The position numbers were made by a program, and so were the translations under genes. The notes beneath the pieces were generated by a model. It was not told the DNA's origin. It saw only the letters and a program-made list of their open reading frames with translations, and ran no database searches. Below are positions 1 to 7,675 of a DNA stretch of 64,000 nucleotides, piece by piece (position 1 is the stretch's first letter; each line of letters opens with the position of its first letter). This DNA comes from Mesorhizobium sp. Z1-4 (lineage in GTDB: Bacteria; Pseudomonadota; Alphaproteobacteria; Rhizobiales; Rhizobiaceae): positions 868,001 through 932,000 of the forward strand of contig NZ_RCIO01000001.1 of assembly GCF_004000235.1 (NCBI RefSeq). The letters are read 5' to 3'.

Positions 1-1157
1 CCGATGGAGCGGCGGGTCTTGAAGCCGGCCAGCCCGTCGGCGCCGCCGACATCGTAGCCGAGCCGCTCCATGCCGCGCTGCATGGCCGCGACATCGGAAC
101 GGTAGAGACCTCCGACCTTGCCCCAGCCGCCGACGAACGACTTGTCGCCATAGGTCATGCGGTCTGCCGCATGACCGACGAAGAGCGCGTAGAGATCGCT
201 CTCATTGTAGTCCTTGAGCACGTAGAAATTCGGGGTGACGATGAAGGCAGGACCATAACGGCCAGCCGGCATCATCAGATAACCTTCCTGCCGCGCCTCG
301 TGATCCGGGAACGGACGACCGCCGACGCGCGCGATACCCATCGCCGCCCAGTCGGAAATCTTGCGGCCGCGGTCCGGCCCTTCCAGCGCACATGAAACAC
401 TTTCGGGCACGGTGACCTCGAAACCCCAGTCGCGGCCGCGCACCCAGCCATGATTGGCGAGGTAGTTGCCGATCGAAGCCAGCGTGTCGGCTTCCGAGTT
501 CCAGATGTCAGCACCGTCGCCGTCGAAATCGACCGCGTGGCGCAGATAGGAGGTCGGCAGGAATTGCGGCTGGCCGAGCGCGCCGGCCCAGGAAGACTTC
601 ATCGCCGACGCCGGCACGCCGCGCTGCATCATCACCAGTGCGGCCAGTATCTCGGCGCGGAACATGTCCTTGCGGGTCGACATGAAGGCCTTTGTGCCCA
701 GCACCTCGATGGCGTTGTGCGGTATCTTGGCGTTACCGAAGCCGGATTCGCGACCCCAGATCGCAAGCACGATGCCCGCCGGCACGCCGTAATTCTTTTC
801 CACCGCGGCCAGCACATTCTTGTAGCGCGCCATGCGGCTGCGGCCGCCGGCCGTCACGCCGCCGACGACATTGGGTGCGAAATATTTGCCGGGAGAACTG
901 AACTCCGCCTGATGCTGAACCTTAGGCGTCTGCTCTTCCTTGCCGGGCATCACGAGGTCGGGCAGCTTCAGGTTCGGCTTTACGCCGGAGAACGCGCCGT
1001 TGAAGGTTTCGGCGGAAACGCCATTGGCGCTTGCCTGCGGCCACAGATCGTTGACCAGCCAGTCACGGAAAAGCGCGTTCACATCCTGAGCCGAGGCAAA
1101 CGAAGGAGCGAGAAGCGATGCGCAGAAGAAGGCAGCTGCAATCAGCGAACGTTTCAT
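1..1157 (-). CDS. Lytic murein transglycosylase, MltB/SltB-type (3' end cut by window)
   Basis: Cleaves the MurNAc-GlcNAc bond of peptidoglycan in the periplasm, leaving 1,6-anhydro ends. The start is the ATG at 1157-1155 and the frame stays open to base 1. A signal peptide (KR, then a hydrophobic stretch ending ASAQ near residue 24) is followed by the transglycosylase fold. The catalytic Glu is probably E137 in the WGRESGFG context, and a GALGQPQFLPTSY motif typical of the MltB family lies downstream. The last visible residues (RGMERLGYDVGGADG) look like the start of a C-terminal peptidoglycan-binding domain, so only the C-terminus is missing. It is codirectional with the downstream genes off the left edge; recR lies 25 bases upstream. 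Confidence 0.9.
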   Translation of the reverse strand, partial: MKRSLIAAAFFCASLLAPSFASAQDVNALFRDWLVNDLWPQASANGVSAETFNGAFSGVKPNLKLPDLVMPGKEEQTPKVQHQAEFSSPGKYFAPNVVGGVTAGGRSRMARYKNVLAAVEKNYGVPAGIVLAIWGRESGFGNAKIPHNAIEVLGTKAFMSTRKDMFRAEILAALVMMQRGVPASAMKSSWAGALGQPQFLPTSYLRHAVDFDGDGADIWNSEADTLASIGNYLANHGWVRGRDWGFEVTVPESVSCALEGPDRGRKISDWAAMGIARVGGRPFPDHEARQEGYLMMPAGRYGPAFIVTPNFYVLKDYNESDLYALFVGHAADRMTYGDKSFVGGWGKVGGLYRSDVAAMQRGMERLGYDVGGADGLAGFKTRRSI

Positions 1158-1182
1158 CGTTCCTTCCTGTCCGCGAAATGCG

Positions 1183-1791
1183 TCAAAAGGCTGTCCGCGA
1201 TTTCAGGGCGGCGGCGATCGTGCCCTCATCCAGATAGTCGAGTTCGCCACCGACGGGTACGCCATGGGCAAGCCGCGTGACGCGGGTCTCGAAGCCGGCC
1301 AGCCGGTCGGTGATGTAGTGCGCAGTCGTCTGCCCGTCGACGGTGGCGTTGACGGCAAGTACCACCTCGGTCACGCCACCCTCGGCCACGCGAGCGACCA
1401 GCTGGTCGATGGTGAGGTCGTCGGGGCCGATACCGTCAAGCGGCGACAGGGTTCCGCCCAACACATGATAACGGGCGGAAAGTGCGGCCGAACGTTCCAG
1501 TGCCCACAGGTCGGCGACATCCTCGACAACGATGATGGTGGAGCCGTCACGGCGCGGGTCGGTGCACACAGTGCAGGGGTCGGCGGTATCGATGTTGCCG
1601 CAGGTGGAGCAGACCTTCACCTTCTCCACCGCCTCGGCCATCGCGCCGGACAGCGGAATGAGAAGCTGCTCCTTCTTCTTGATCAGGTGAAGTGCCGCTC
1701 GTCTGGCCGAACGCGGGCCGAGCCCTGGCACCTTGGCCAGGAGCTGGATCAGCCGTTCGATCTCTGGGCCGGCGATTCGCTTGGACGACAT
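1183..1791 (-). CDS. recR: Recombination protein RecR
   Basis: Works with RecF and RecO to load RecA on gapped DNA. The 202-residue reading (normal RecR length about 200) has a helix-hairpin-helix ([16 protein letters not shown], residues 21-36), a C4 zinc finger (C61, C64, C73, C76) and a Toprim domain beginning at the [10 protein letters not shown] stretch. I chose the ATG at 1791-1789 ([10 protein letters not shown]) because family members begin there. A GTG 39 bases further upstream would add residues with no counterpart. It belongs to the conserved dnaX-ybaB-recR block, interrupted here by an oppositely transcribed acetyltransferase. Confidence 0.95.
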   Translation of the reverse strand: MSSKRIAGPEIERLIQLLAKVPGLGPRSARRAALHLIKKKEQLLIPLSGAMAEAVEKVKVCSTCGNIDTADPCTVCTDPRRDGSTIIVVEDVADLWALERSAALSARYHVLGGTLSPLDGIGPDDLTIDQLVARVAEGGVTEVVLAVNATVDGQTTAHYITDRLAGFETRVTRLAHGVPVGGELDYLDEGTIAAALKSRTAF

Positions 1792-1854
1792 GGGCGATGT
1801 GTAGCGGGGAATGCCGCAATTGGGTAGCACGGGACGTCTAAGAGACGCGGGCTG

Positions 1855-2388
1855 GTGCCAACAAATCGAAAGGCTCCGGATTTGACGAAGGAGACGATCT
1901 CGATCCGCATTGCGCGGCCTGAGGACGAAGCCGTCCTCTCCGCGCTCATTGCGGCATCATATGCCACCCTTGAAGATGGCCGGTACGACCTTTCCCAGCT
2001 CGCCAAGGCGCAGGAGCTGATGTCGAAGGCAAATCCGAAGCTTCTCGCCAGCGGCACCTATTTCATCGCCGAGATCGATGGCGTTGCCGGCGCGTGCGGC
2101 GGCTGGACCTTCGAAAAACCGGGCAGCGATGAGGTGGAAGATGGCGTGGCGCATATCCGACACCTCGCCACGCATCCCGACTATCTGAGGCGCGGGCTCG
2201 CCCGCATGCTGATTGAGCGCTGTCTGACTGAAGCCAGAGCGCACGGCGCGCGGCTGATGAGAACCCAATCGACGCTTCCCGCCGAACGCTTCTATGCATC
2301 CGCCGGGTTTAGCCGGGTCGGGCCTATCGAAGTTGCAATGGGGCCCGGCGTCTTACTGCCGGCGATCGAAATGGAACTGCTGCTCTAG
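1855..2388 (+). CDS. GNAT-family N-acetyltransferase
   Basis: Transfers an acetyl group from acetyl-CoA to an unidentified amine. The GNAT fold is visible: an N-terminal strand ([18 protein letters not shown]), the mid-sheet [20 protein letters not shown] with the RRGLAR pyrophosphate-binding loop, and a final FYASAGF motif. The reading begins at a GTG; no strong ribosome site is seen, and the true start could be a few codons inside, just before the first strand. It is on the plus strand inside the otherwise minus-strand recR-ybaB-dnaX block. Its stop overlaps the ybaB stop by 4 bases, so the two converge without room for a terminator. The substrate is unknown. Confidence 0.8.
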   Translation: MPTNRKAPDLTKETISIRIARPEDEAVLSALIAASYATLEDGRYDLSQLAKAQELMSKANPKLLASGTYFIAEIDGVAGACGGWTFEKPGSDEVEDGVAHIRHLATHPDYLRRGLARMLIERCLTEARAHGARLMRTQSTLPAERFYASAGFSRVGPIEVAMGPGVLLPAIEMELLL

Positions 2389-2708
2389 AACGGCAGTTTC
2401 ATGCCGGGCGGCAGCGGCATGCCCGCTGTCAGCTCGCTGGTTTTCTTCTGCATCTCGGCTTCGACCTTGACCTTTGCGTCGTTGTGCGCGGCAAGCACCA
2501 GGTCTTCGAGTATCTCGACATCGTCCTCCTTGAAGATGGACGGATCGATCTTCAGCGCGCGCATCTCGAATTTGCCCGAAAGCGTGACCTGTACGAGGCC
2601 GCCCGCGGATTGGCCGGTCACTTCCAGGTTGGCGATCTCTTCCTGCATGGCCTGAAACTTGGCCTGCATTTCCTTCGCCTTGCCCATCAGGCCCATGAGG
2701 TCCTTCAT
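2385..2708 (-). CDS. ybaB: YbaB/EbfC nucleoid-associated protein
   Basis: Small dimeric DNA-binding protein of the YbaB/EbfC family, thought to act as a nucleoid-associated factor; commonly encoded between dnaX and recR. It has 107 residues, the normal length. It begins [15 protein letters not shown], carries the coiled helix with [23 protein letters not shown], and ends in the usual LPPGMKLPF tail. It lies 12 bases downstream of dnaX on the same strand, so it is very likely co-transcribed with it. Confidence 0.95.
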   Translation of the reverse strand: MKDLMGLMGKAKEMQAKFQAMQEEIANLEVTGQSAGGLVQVTLSGKFEMRALKIDPSIFKEDDVEILEDLVLAAHNDAKVKVEAEMQKKTSELTAGMPLPPGMKLPF

Positions 2709-2720
2709 GAGGTCTCCAAT

Positions 2721-4538
2721 CTAGTTGTCGTCGTCTTCGTCCGGCGCTTCGAGGCCGGTATCATCCAGGTCGGCGCCCACATCGTCGCTGCCCGCATCGG
2801 GAATGCGCACGTCGATGATCTTGGCGCCGGGAAAATTCGACAGGATCGCTGCCACTGCCGGGTCGCTGCGCGCATCGGACAGTACGTTTTCGCGGTGCTG
2901 TTCCTCCAGTTCGGACAGCGTCTGCCCGCCCTCTTCGCGCGACAGCGAAACGATCCAGTTGCGGCCGGTCCATTCCTTCAGGCGGGCGCTCAGATCGTTG
3001 AGGAGCAGCTTGGGCGCATCGTCGGTCAGGCTGACTTCCACCTTGCCGGTCTGAATGCGTACCGGGCGGACATAACGCTTGAGCAGAATCTTGAACTGCA
3101 TGTCGCGATTGGCGTCGGCCAACGCGGCAATATCGGCAAGCGACTTGATCTCGACATGCGGGATCACCTCGGCGCGCACTTCCGCAGCGGACGCAGGTTC
3201 GGGTTCATGCCGAGGCTCAACCAACCGCATGGTTTGCGCGCCGCCCGCCGGCTGAGGCGACAGACGCGATGCGCTGACCGCACTTGCCGGCGCAGCGGCG
3301 GGTTCGGATGCGCGCGGCGCCGAGCCATTGGACGATTGAGGTGCCGTGCCCTGCCCGCCCGAGCGGTCGAAGCCGGCCAGCGCTTCATCCAGCGTCGGCA
3401 GGTCGGCGGCATGCGCCAGCCTGATCAGCACCATTTCGGCGGCACTCACCGGCTGGGTCGAACCCTGAACCTCCGTGATACCCTTGAGCAGCATCTGCCA
3501 GGTGCGCGACAGCACGCGTACGGAAAGTGCCGCGGAAAATTCAGCGCCGCGCGTGCGTTCGTCTTCCGAGAGCGAGGCATCATCGGTCGCACCAGATACG
3601 AAACGCAGCCGCGTGACGAGATGGCAGAATTCGGCAAGGCTGGTCAGCACCGCCGCCGGTTCAGCGCCTGCGTCATAAAGCGTGCGGAACTGGGCAAGAG
3701 CGGCTGCCGTGTCGCCCTTCATGATATGCTCGAACAGGTCGATGATCTGTGCCCGATCGGCGAGACCAAGCATGTCGCGCACCGTTTGTGCCGTAACCTT
3801 GCCGGAGGAATGGGCAATCGCCTGGTCGAAGATCGACTGTGCATCGCGCATCGAACCTTCGGCGGCACGCGCGATCATCGCCAGCGCGTCATCCTCGGTC
3901 TCGACCCCTTCGAGGCCGCCAATGCGGGCCAGATCCTGCTTGATGAGCGAGGCATCGATGCGCCGCAGGTCGAAACGCTGGCAGCGCGACAGAATGGTGA
4001 TCGGAACCTTGCGTATCTCGGTGGTGGCGAAGATGAATTTCACATGCGGCGGCGGCTCTTCCAGCGTCTTCAGCATCGCGTTGAACGCCCCGCCGGAGAG
4101 CATGTGAACCTCGTCGATGATGTAGACCTTGTAGCGGGCCGAAACCGGGGCGTAGTGAACGCGCTCCAATATGTCGCGCATATTGTCGACGCCGGTGTGA
4201 GAGGCGGCGTCCATCTCGATCACGTCGACATGGCGGCCTTCAAGAATCGCCTGGCAGTGTTCACCCGGCACGGACAAGTCGACTGAGGGCTGGTCGATCT
4301 CGTCGGTCTTGTAGTTCAGCGCGCGGGCCAGGATGCGGGCGGTCGTGGTTTTGCCCACCCCGCGCACGCCGGTGAGCATCCAGGCCTGCGCGATGCGCCC
4401 GCTCTCGAAGGCGTTGGTGAGCGTACGCACCATCGGCTCCTGGCCGACAAGCGCGGTAAAGTCGCTCGGACGGTATTTGCGCGCCAGTACGCGATAGCCC
4501 GTCTTGCTGGCTTTCGTGTCCGTCGCGGTGTCATTCAT
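2721..4538 (-). CDS. dnaX: DNA polymerase III subunits gamma/tau
   Basis: Clamp-loader ATPase that organises the replicative polymerase. At 605 residues it matches a full tau. Walker A is GVRGVGKTT (57-65); the DEVHML Walker B and the sensor 1 segment (FIFATTEIRKVP) follow, then a Pro/Ala-rich linker around residues 370-430 and an acidic C-terminus. The zinc-module region keeps only one cysteine (PGEHCQAILEGRH) where E. coli DnaX has four, so zinc binding is doubtful; I believe this is usual in rhizobia. No homopolymeric slippery run was seen, so there is no sign of a frameshifted short gamma form. It heads the dnaX-ybaB unit. Confidence 0.97.
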   Translation of the reverse strand: MNDTATDTKASKTGYRVLARKYRPSDFTALVGQEPMVRTLTNAFESGRIAQAWMLTGVRGVGKTTTARILARALNYKTDEIDQPSVDLSVPGEHCQAILEGRHVDVIEMDAASHTGVDNMRDILERVHYAPVSARYKVYIIDEVHMLSGGAFNAMLKTLEEPPPHVKFIFATTEIRKVPITILSRCQRFDLRRIDASLIKQDLARIGGLEGVETEDDALAMIARAAEGSMRDAQSIFDQAIAHSSGKVTAQTVRDMLGLADRAQIIDLFEHIMKGDTAAALAQFRTLYDAGAEPAAVLTSLAEFCHLVTRLRFVSGATDDASLSEDERTRGAEFSAALSVRVLSRTWQMLLKGITEVQGSTQPVSAAEMVLIRLAHAADLPTLDEALAGFDRSGGQGTAPQSSNGSAPRASEPAAAPASAVSASRLSPQPAGGAQTMRLVEPRHEPEPASAAEVRAEVIPHVEIKSLADIAALADANRDMQFKILLKRYVRPVRIQTGKVEVSLTDDAPKLLLNDLSARLKEWTGRNWIVSLSREEGGQTLSELEEQHRENVLSDARSDPAVAAILSNFPGAKIIDVRIPDAGSDDVGADLDDTGLEAPDEDDDN

Positions 4539-4659
4539 CGGCTGGGTCAGCTCCGTGTCGCCAGGCGCATTTAGGCGCTTTGCGCGGCACCCGCAATGTC
4601 ACCCTGTGCCGCCACTCACGTCAATGGCGGGAGGCGGATGGGGCGTGGATGAACTGACA

Positions 4660-4692
4660 AAAGAAAAGCGGCGGCGCGTCGGCACCGCCGCT
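4660..4692 (-). terminator. Rho-independent terminator after the YciI-like gene
   Basis: An 8-base inverted repeat (AGCGGCGG / CCGCCGCT, 4667-4674 and 4685-4692) with a 10-base loop is followed on the minus strand by a T-rich tail (TTTCTTTTGTC). It lies just after the stop at 4730. Confidence 0.7.
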
Positions 4693-4729
4693 GTCGCAAT
4701 GCTTCAACCGCCTGAACGGCCGGCGGGCG

Positions 4730-5041
4730 CTACATATCCATCAGTTCGGCGACCTCCACCGAGCCGCCGTCGTCCAGAATGGGGCAGCCTTTCGCGATTG
4801 CAAGCGCCTCGTCCATGCTGCCGACATTGACGACTGCATAACCGGAAATCGGATTTGCACCGCCATTGTCTGCAACGCCGCCGGAACTGACCGTCTTCGA
4901 CACACCGGCCGGCTTGCCGGGATTCGTCATGGCAGCGCCGGACTTCTCGATCCACGACATCCAGGCCTGCATGACCTTTGCTCCTTCCTCGGGCGATTCC
5001 GGCGCCTTGCCGCCATGATAAGCGAAAATGTATTCAGCCAT
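4730..5041 (-). CDS. YciI/DGPF-domain protein
   Basis: A 103-residue protein of the YCII-related (DGPF) family, dimeric alpha-beta proteins of unsettled biochemical role that often accompany ArsR or sigma-factor modules. Supporting segments are MAEYIFAYHG at the start, the ISGYAVVNVGSMDEALAIAKGCPIL core, and a final VEVAELMDM strand. It is transcribed away from the ArsR-SRPBCC pair, and the 128 bases between them carry two identical operator-like dyads, so the ArsR protein may control both directions. No catalytic assignment can be made. Confidence 0.85.
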   Translation of the reverse strand: MAEYIFAYHGGKAPESPEEGAKVMQAWMSWIEKSGAAMTNPGKPAGVSKTVSSGGVADNGGANPISGYAVVNVGSMDEALAIAKGCPILDDGGSVEVAELMDM

Positions 5042-5098
5042 TGTCTGTCTCCCTTATTCCGGTTTTCGTGTTCACGGCGACTTTCGTCGGGTCAATAG

Positions 5099-5114
5099 TC
5101 AACCATTAGGTTCA
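5099..5114. promoter_or_regulatory. Operator-like dyad 1 (TCAACC-N4-GGTTCA)
   Basis: A near-palindrome with AACC and GGTT arms around a 4-base spacer. A second copy with the same arms lies 39 bases away at 5138. The position between the divergent yciI-like and arsR-like genes suggests a binding site for the ArsR regulator. This is inferred. Confidence 0.5.
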
Positions 5115-5137
5115 TTAATTGCGGCTGCATGCCATTG

Positions 5138-5153
5138 TCAACCTAGAGGTTCA
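5138..5153. promoter_or_regulatory. Operator-like dyad 2 (TCAACC-N4-GGTTCA)
   Basis: Same arms as the site at 5099-5114 with a different spacer (TAGA instead of ATTA), which shows the arms rather than the centre are conserved. It ends 16 bases before the arsR-like start codon, well placed for autorepression. Confidence 0.5.
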
Positions 5154-5169
5154 GCTTTACTGACGGGTC

Positions 5170-5493
5170 ATGATGAATCTCGATTCCACTTTTGCCGCCC
5201 TCAGCCACGAAACCCGCAGGGCGATACTCAAAGAGCTCGCCAGCTCGGGAGAAACGCGGCTTTCGGACCTCGCGAAGCCATTCAACATGTCGCAAACAGC
5301 GGTTTCAAAACACGTTCGCGTGCTCAGCGACGCCGGGCTTTTGACGGTCGAGAGACGCGGGCGCACCCGCCATTGCCGGCTGAATGCGGAGCCCATGAAG
5401 CAGGCCGCGGACTGGCTGACCGACTATGAGACGTTCTGGACCGGGCAGTTCGAGAAGCTTGCACGCCACCTCGCCGCGAAGGGGAAAAAGTAG
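5170..5493 (+). CDS. ArsR/SmtB-family transcriptional regulator
   Basis: A winged-helix repressor of 107 residues. The helix-turn-helix is clear: LSHETRRAILKELASSGETRLSDLAKPFNMSQTAVSKHVRVLSDAGLL, then a wing with RRGRTRHCRL. No ArsR metal-binding motif (CxC near helix 3) is present, so it probably belongs to the metal-independent SdpR-like group commonly paired with SRPBCC genes. The ATG at 5170 is followed directly by a second codon ATG at 5173; either could serve. The SRPBCC gene starts 2 bases after its stop, so the two are one operon. Confidence 0.9.
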   Translation: MMNLDSTFAALSHETRRAILKELASSGETRLSDLAKPFNMSQTAVSKHVRVLSDAGLLTVERRGRTRHCRLNAEPMKQAADWLTDYETFWTGQFEKLARHLAAKGKK

Positions 5494-5495
5494 CC

Positions 5496-5978
5496 ATGCA
5501 GTTCGTGAAATCCACGCCTGGCGACGACCCGATCGTCGTCGAAGGCTATTTTGCCGCGACGCCGGAGGAAGTCTACGAGGCGTGGACGACGCCGGAAATC
5601 ATCGTGCAATGGTTCGGGCTTGAGCGCGACTCCCTGCACTCGGCGGATATCGATCTGCGCCCCGGCGGAAGGTGGCAGCTCCTGCACTCCAAGGACGCCG
5701 AGAAGTCGGTCGGCTTCGAGGGCCGCTATATCGACATCAAACCACAGGAGAAGCTCGTCTACTCCTGGTCCTATGTGGTCGAACACATGAACGGCGATCG
5801 GGAAGCAACTCCGGATTCCAGGGTCGAGGTCGACTTCATACCGAAAGGCAAAGGCACTTTCGTCCGGCTCGTGCACTCACTGGTGCGCTCCGAAGATGCG
5901 CGCCGCGGCATTGGCGGCGGCTGGCAGGCCTCGTTCACCTCGCTCGGCGAAGTGCTGGCGGTGCAAAAGCCTGCGTAG
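5496..5978 (+). CDS. SRPBCC (AHSA1-like) domain protein
   Basis: A 160-residue START/Bet v1-like fold of the AHSA1 group: an opening strand (VVEGYFAATPEEVYEAWTTPEIIVQWFG), a central RPGGRW motif, then EGRYIDIKPQEKLVYSW and a C-terminal long helix (GGGWQASFTSLGEVL). Such proteins have a hydrophobic ligand pocket, and their role beside ArsR regulators is mostly unknown. It follows the arsR-like gene with a 2-base gap. There is no signal peptide, so it is cytoplasmic. Confidence 0.88.
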   Translation: MQFVKSTPGDDPIVVEGYFAATPEEVYEAWTTPEIIVQWFGLERDSLHSADIDLRPGGRWQLLHSKDAEKSVGFEGRYIDIKPQEKLVYSWSYVVEHMNGDREATPDSRVEVDFIPKGKGTFVRLVHSLVRSEDARRGIGGGWQASFTSLGEVLAVQKPA

Positions 5979-6002
5979 CAGTGCAATGGAAACAAAGGGA
6001 AA

Positions 6003-6101
6003 GGTGGGAGGCTGGAACGGTGACCCGTTCCGAGCTCGTTAGGGCTGCTTCCTTCCGGACCTGACCCGGTTGGCGAGTGGCTCGTCCACCACCAACCTCC
6101 C
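6003..6101 (-). ncRNA. ffs: Signal recognition particle RNA (4.5S, small bacterial type)
   Basis: The minus strand carries the hallmark SRP domain IV sequence CAGGTCCGGAAGGAAGCAGC (6044-6063), with the GGAA tetraloop and asymmetric internal loop that bind Ffh. The ends pair: GGGAGG at the 5' side (6101-6096) with CCTCCC at the 3' side (6011-6006), giving a hairpin of about 99 nt. This is the ordinary length of alphaproteobacterial SRP RNA. Exact ends are estimated from the pairing. The RNA targets ribosomes making membrane proteins, together with Ffh and FtsY. Confidence 0.95.
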
Positions 6102-6107
6102 GCGCCT

Positions 6108-6136
6108 CATATCGTTCATCGGGACGGCGATTGCAA
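6108..6136 (-). promoter_or_regulatory. Predicted promoter of the SRP RNA gene
   Basis: On the minus strand a TTGCAA (-35, 6136-6131) and GATATG (-10, 6113-6108) are separated by 17 bases. The -10 ends 6 bases before the first paired base of the RNA at 6101. Spacing and position fit a housekeeping-sigma promoter, although the -10 is a weak match. Confidence 0.4.
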
Positions 6137-6225
6137 GCTTTGCCGTGTGCAAGGCCCTGATCATTGCGTTGCGGACGCAAAAGGCCCAATCTGGATGTCC
6201 CGAGGGGTGAAACCGGGTAAAAAGG

Positions 6226-6645
6226 ATGCTGCCGGGCACCAAGAGCGGCTTCGAACTGGATGCGCGACTGGAGTCGAACTCGGTTCCCGTCATGTGGCTC
6301 GGCTTGTGCGAACTCAGGCTTGTCGATGACGGCCGCTGGGTACGCCTGATGCTGGTGCCGCAGCGAAACGGCATAGAGGAGGTGCACGAACTTTCGCCAC
6401 TCGACCAGGCCATGCTGACTTTCGAGATCTGCATGGTTTCAAAGGCGCTGAAGCAGGTGGCTCAGTGCGATACCGTCAATATGAGCATCGCATGCAACGC
6501 CGTGCGCCAGCTCCATGTCGAGATGACTGCCCGCTCGCTGGGCGACGCCGGCTGGCCCGACCCGGTGTTGGACGACGAACCGCGCAAGCCGCGCGAGCGC
6601 AAAAGCCAGCGTGCGCTACTGGACAAATTGCGCGCCGCCATGTGA
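6226..6645 (+). CDS. HIT-family protein with degenerate histidine triad
   Basis: A 139-residue protein with the layout of alphaproteobacterial HIT hydrolases: a FELDARLESNSVPV start, the RWVRLMLVPQRNGIEEVHELSPLDQ core, and the stretch before the triad (VNMSIACNAVRQLHV). HIT enzymes hydrolyse or transfer nucleoside phosphates through His-x-His-x-His. Here the motif reads Q95-L-H97-V-E99-M-T, so only one of the three histidines remains. The protein may bind nucleotides without normal catalysis. It precedes nudC by 29 bases on the same strand, suggesting a shared nucleotide clean-up operon. The family call rests on pattern, not alignment. Confidence 0.75.
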   Translation: MLPGTKSGFELDARLESNSVPVMWLGLCELRLVDDGRWVRLMLVPQRNGIEEVHELSPLDQAMLTFEICMVSKALKQVAQCDTVNMSIACNAVRQLHVEMTARSLGDAGWPDPVLDDEPRKPRERKSQRALLDKLRAAM

Positions 6646-6674
6646 CCGTCCGGCACGCTAGTTCGAGGCAATCC

Positions 6675-7616
6675 ATGACGTTCTCCCTTTTCGACGCGCC
6701 GCAGCGCGAACCCAGCCAGTTTGTCGGGTTCGCGGGAAACCGGATCGACCGGCAGTCCGAAAACCGGACGGAGAGTTCGCTCGCGACGGCGCTTGCCGAC
6801 CCTGCGGCGCAAATCCTGCTCACCCGGGCGGGACGCATCCATCTCAAACTGGCCGACGGCGTTTTCGACGCACATTACAGCCTTGAAGAGGCTCGAACAC
6901 TCGGGGCCAAGCTTGAACACGCCGTCCTGCTTGGCCGTTCCGACAAAGGCCCGGTCATTGCAGCGCCGGCCGGCCGCGACGCGGAGGAACTGCCTGAGAC
7001 GATCAAGGCGATCGACTACCGCTCGGTTTATATACAGGGGCTTATCGGCCCTGAGGAGCTTGGCGAACTGGCGCAAGGCGCATCGCTGCTGCACTGGAAC
7101 CATACGCACCGCTTCTGCGGACGCTGCAGCGCGAGAACCGAGATGCGCATCGGCGGCTACAAGAGGGTCTGCACCGGCTGCCAGGCCGAACATTTTCCCC
7201 GCACCGACCCGGTGGCGATCATGCTGGCGGTCCAGCGCGACCGCTGCCTGCTGGGACGCAGCCCGCATTTCATGCCAAACATGTACTCCGCGCTCGCCGG
7301 TTTCATCGAACCCGGCGAAACGATCGAGCAGGCTGTGCGGCGCGAAACGCTTGAGGAATCAGGTATCGAGATCGGACGCGTGGTTTATCATGCGAGCCAG
7401 CCCTGGCCGTTTCCGCATACGCTGATGATCGGCTGCTTCGGCGAGGCGGTCAGCGACGAGATCAGCTTCGATGGCGACGAACTGGAAGACTGCCGCTGGT
7501 TTTCGCGCGACGAGGTGCGCTCAATTCTCGCGGGCGAGCACCCGGACGGCATTGGCTGCCCGCCGCCCGGCGCGATCGCTCATCACCTGATCAGGGCGTG
7601 GGCGGAAAGCGAGTAA
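6675..7616 (+). CDS. nudC: NAD(+) diphosphatase / NAD-capped RNA decapping Nudix hydrolase NudC
   Basis: Hydrolyses NADH or NAD to NMN and AMP and can remove NAD caps from RNA. The zinc ribbon is C148, C151, C166, C169. The Nudix box runs from G209 through E215, R223-E224 and E227-E228. The downstream SQPWPFP (241-247) is the NADH-specific signature of this subfamily. The chosen ATG has GAGG 6 bases upstream; the longer open frame from 6465 overlaps the HIT gene and has no homologous features. The 313-residue length fits rhizobial NudC. It converges on pheA. Confidence 0.95.
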   Translation: MTFSLFDAPQREPSQFVGFAGNRIDRQSENRTESSLATALADPAAQILLTRAGRIHLKLADGVFDAHYSLEEARTLGAKLEHAVLLGRSDKGPVIAAPAGRDAEELPETIKAIDYRSVYIQGLIGPEELGELAQGASLLHWNHTHRFCGRCSARTEMRIGGYKRVCTGCQAEHFPRTDPVAIMLAVQRDRCLLGRSPHFMPNMYSALAGFIEPGETIEQAVRRETLEESGIEIGRVVYHASQPWPFPHTLMIGCFGEAVSDEISFDGDELEDCRWFSRDEVRSILAGEHPDGIGCPPPGAIAHHLIRAWAESE

Positions 7617-7620
7617 GCGG

Positions 7621-7658
7621 TAACGTACCACACGAAAATAAGTTTGTGTGGTACGCGC
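7621..7658. terminator. Long inverted repeat between convergent nudC and pheA
   Basis: CGTACCACAC (7624-7633) and GTGTGGTACG (7646-7655) are a perfect 10-base inverted repeat around a 12-base AT-rich centre that can extend the stem by about 3 pairs. It sits between two convergent stops and may serve as a terminator in both directions, although neither strand has a clear T-run. Confidence 0.45.
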
Positions 7659-7675
7659 CGGAAATCCCCCTGAGC

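Noticed and set aside
2484-4286. A 600-codon open frame on the plus strand opposite dnaX
   Set aside because: It lies wholly antisense to dnaX and ybaB, has no family motifs, and its openness follows from the GC-rich codon pattern of the real gene.
2721-4538. Programmed frameshift in dnaX
   Set aside because: No A-run slippery heptamer was seen on the coding strand, so a gamma product cannot be supported.
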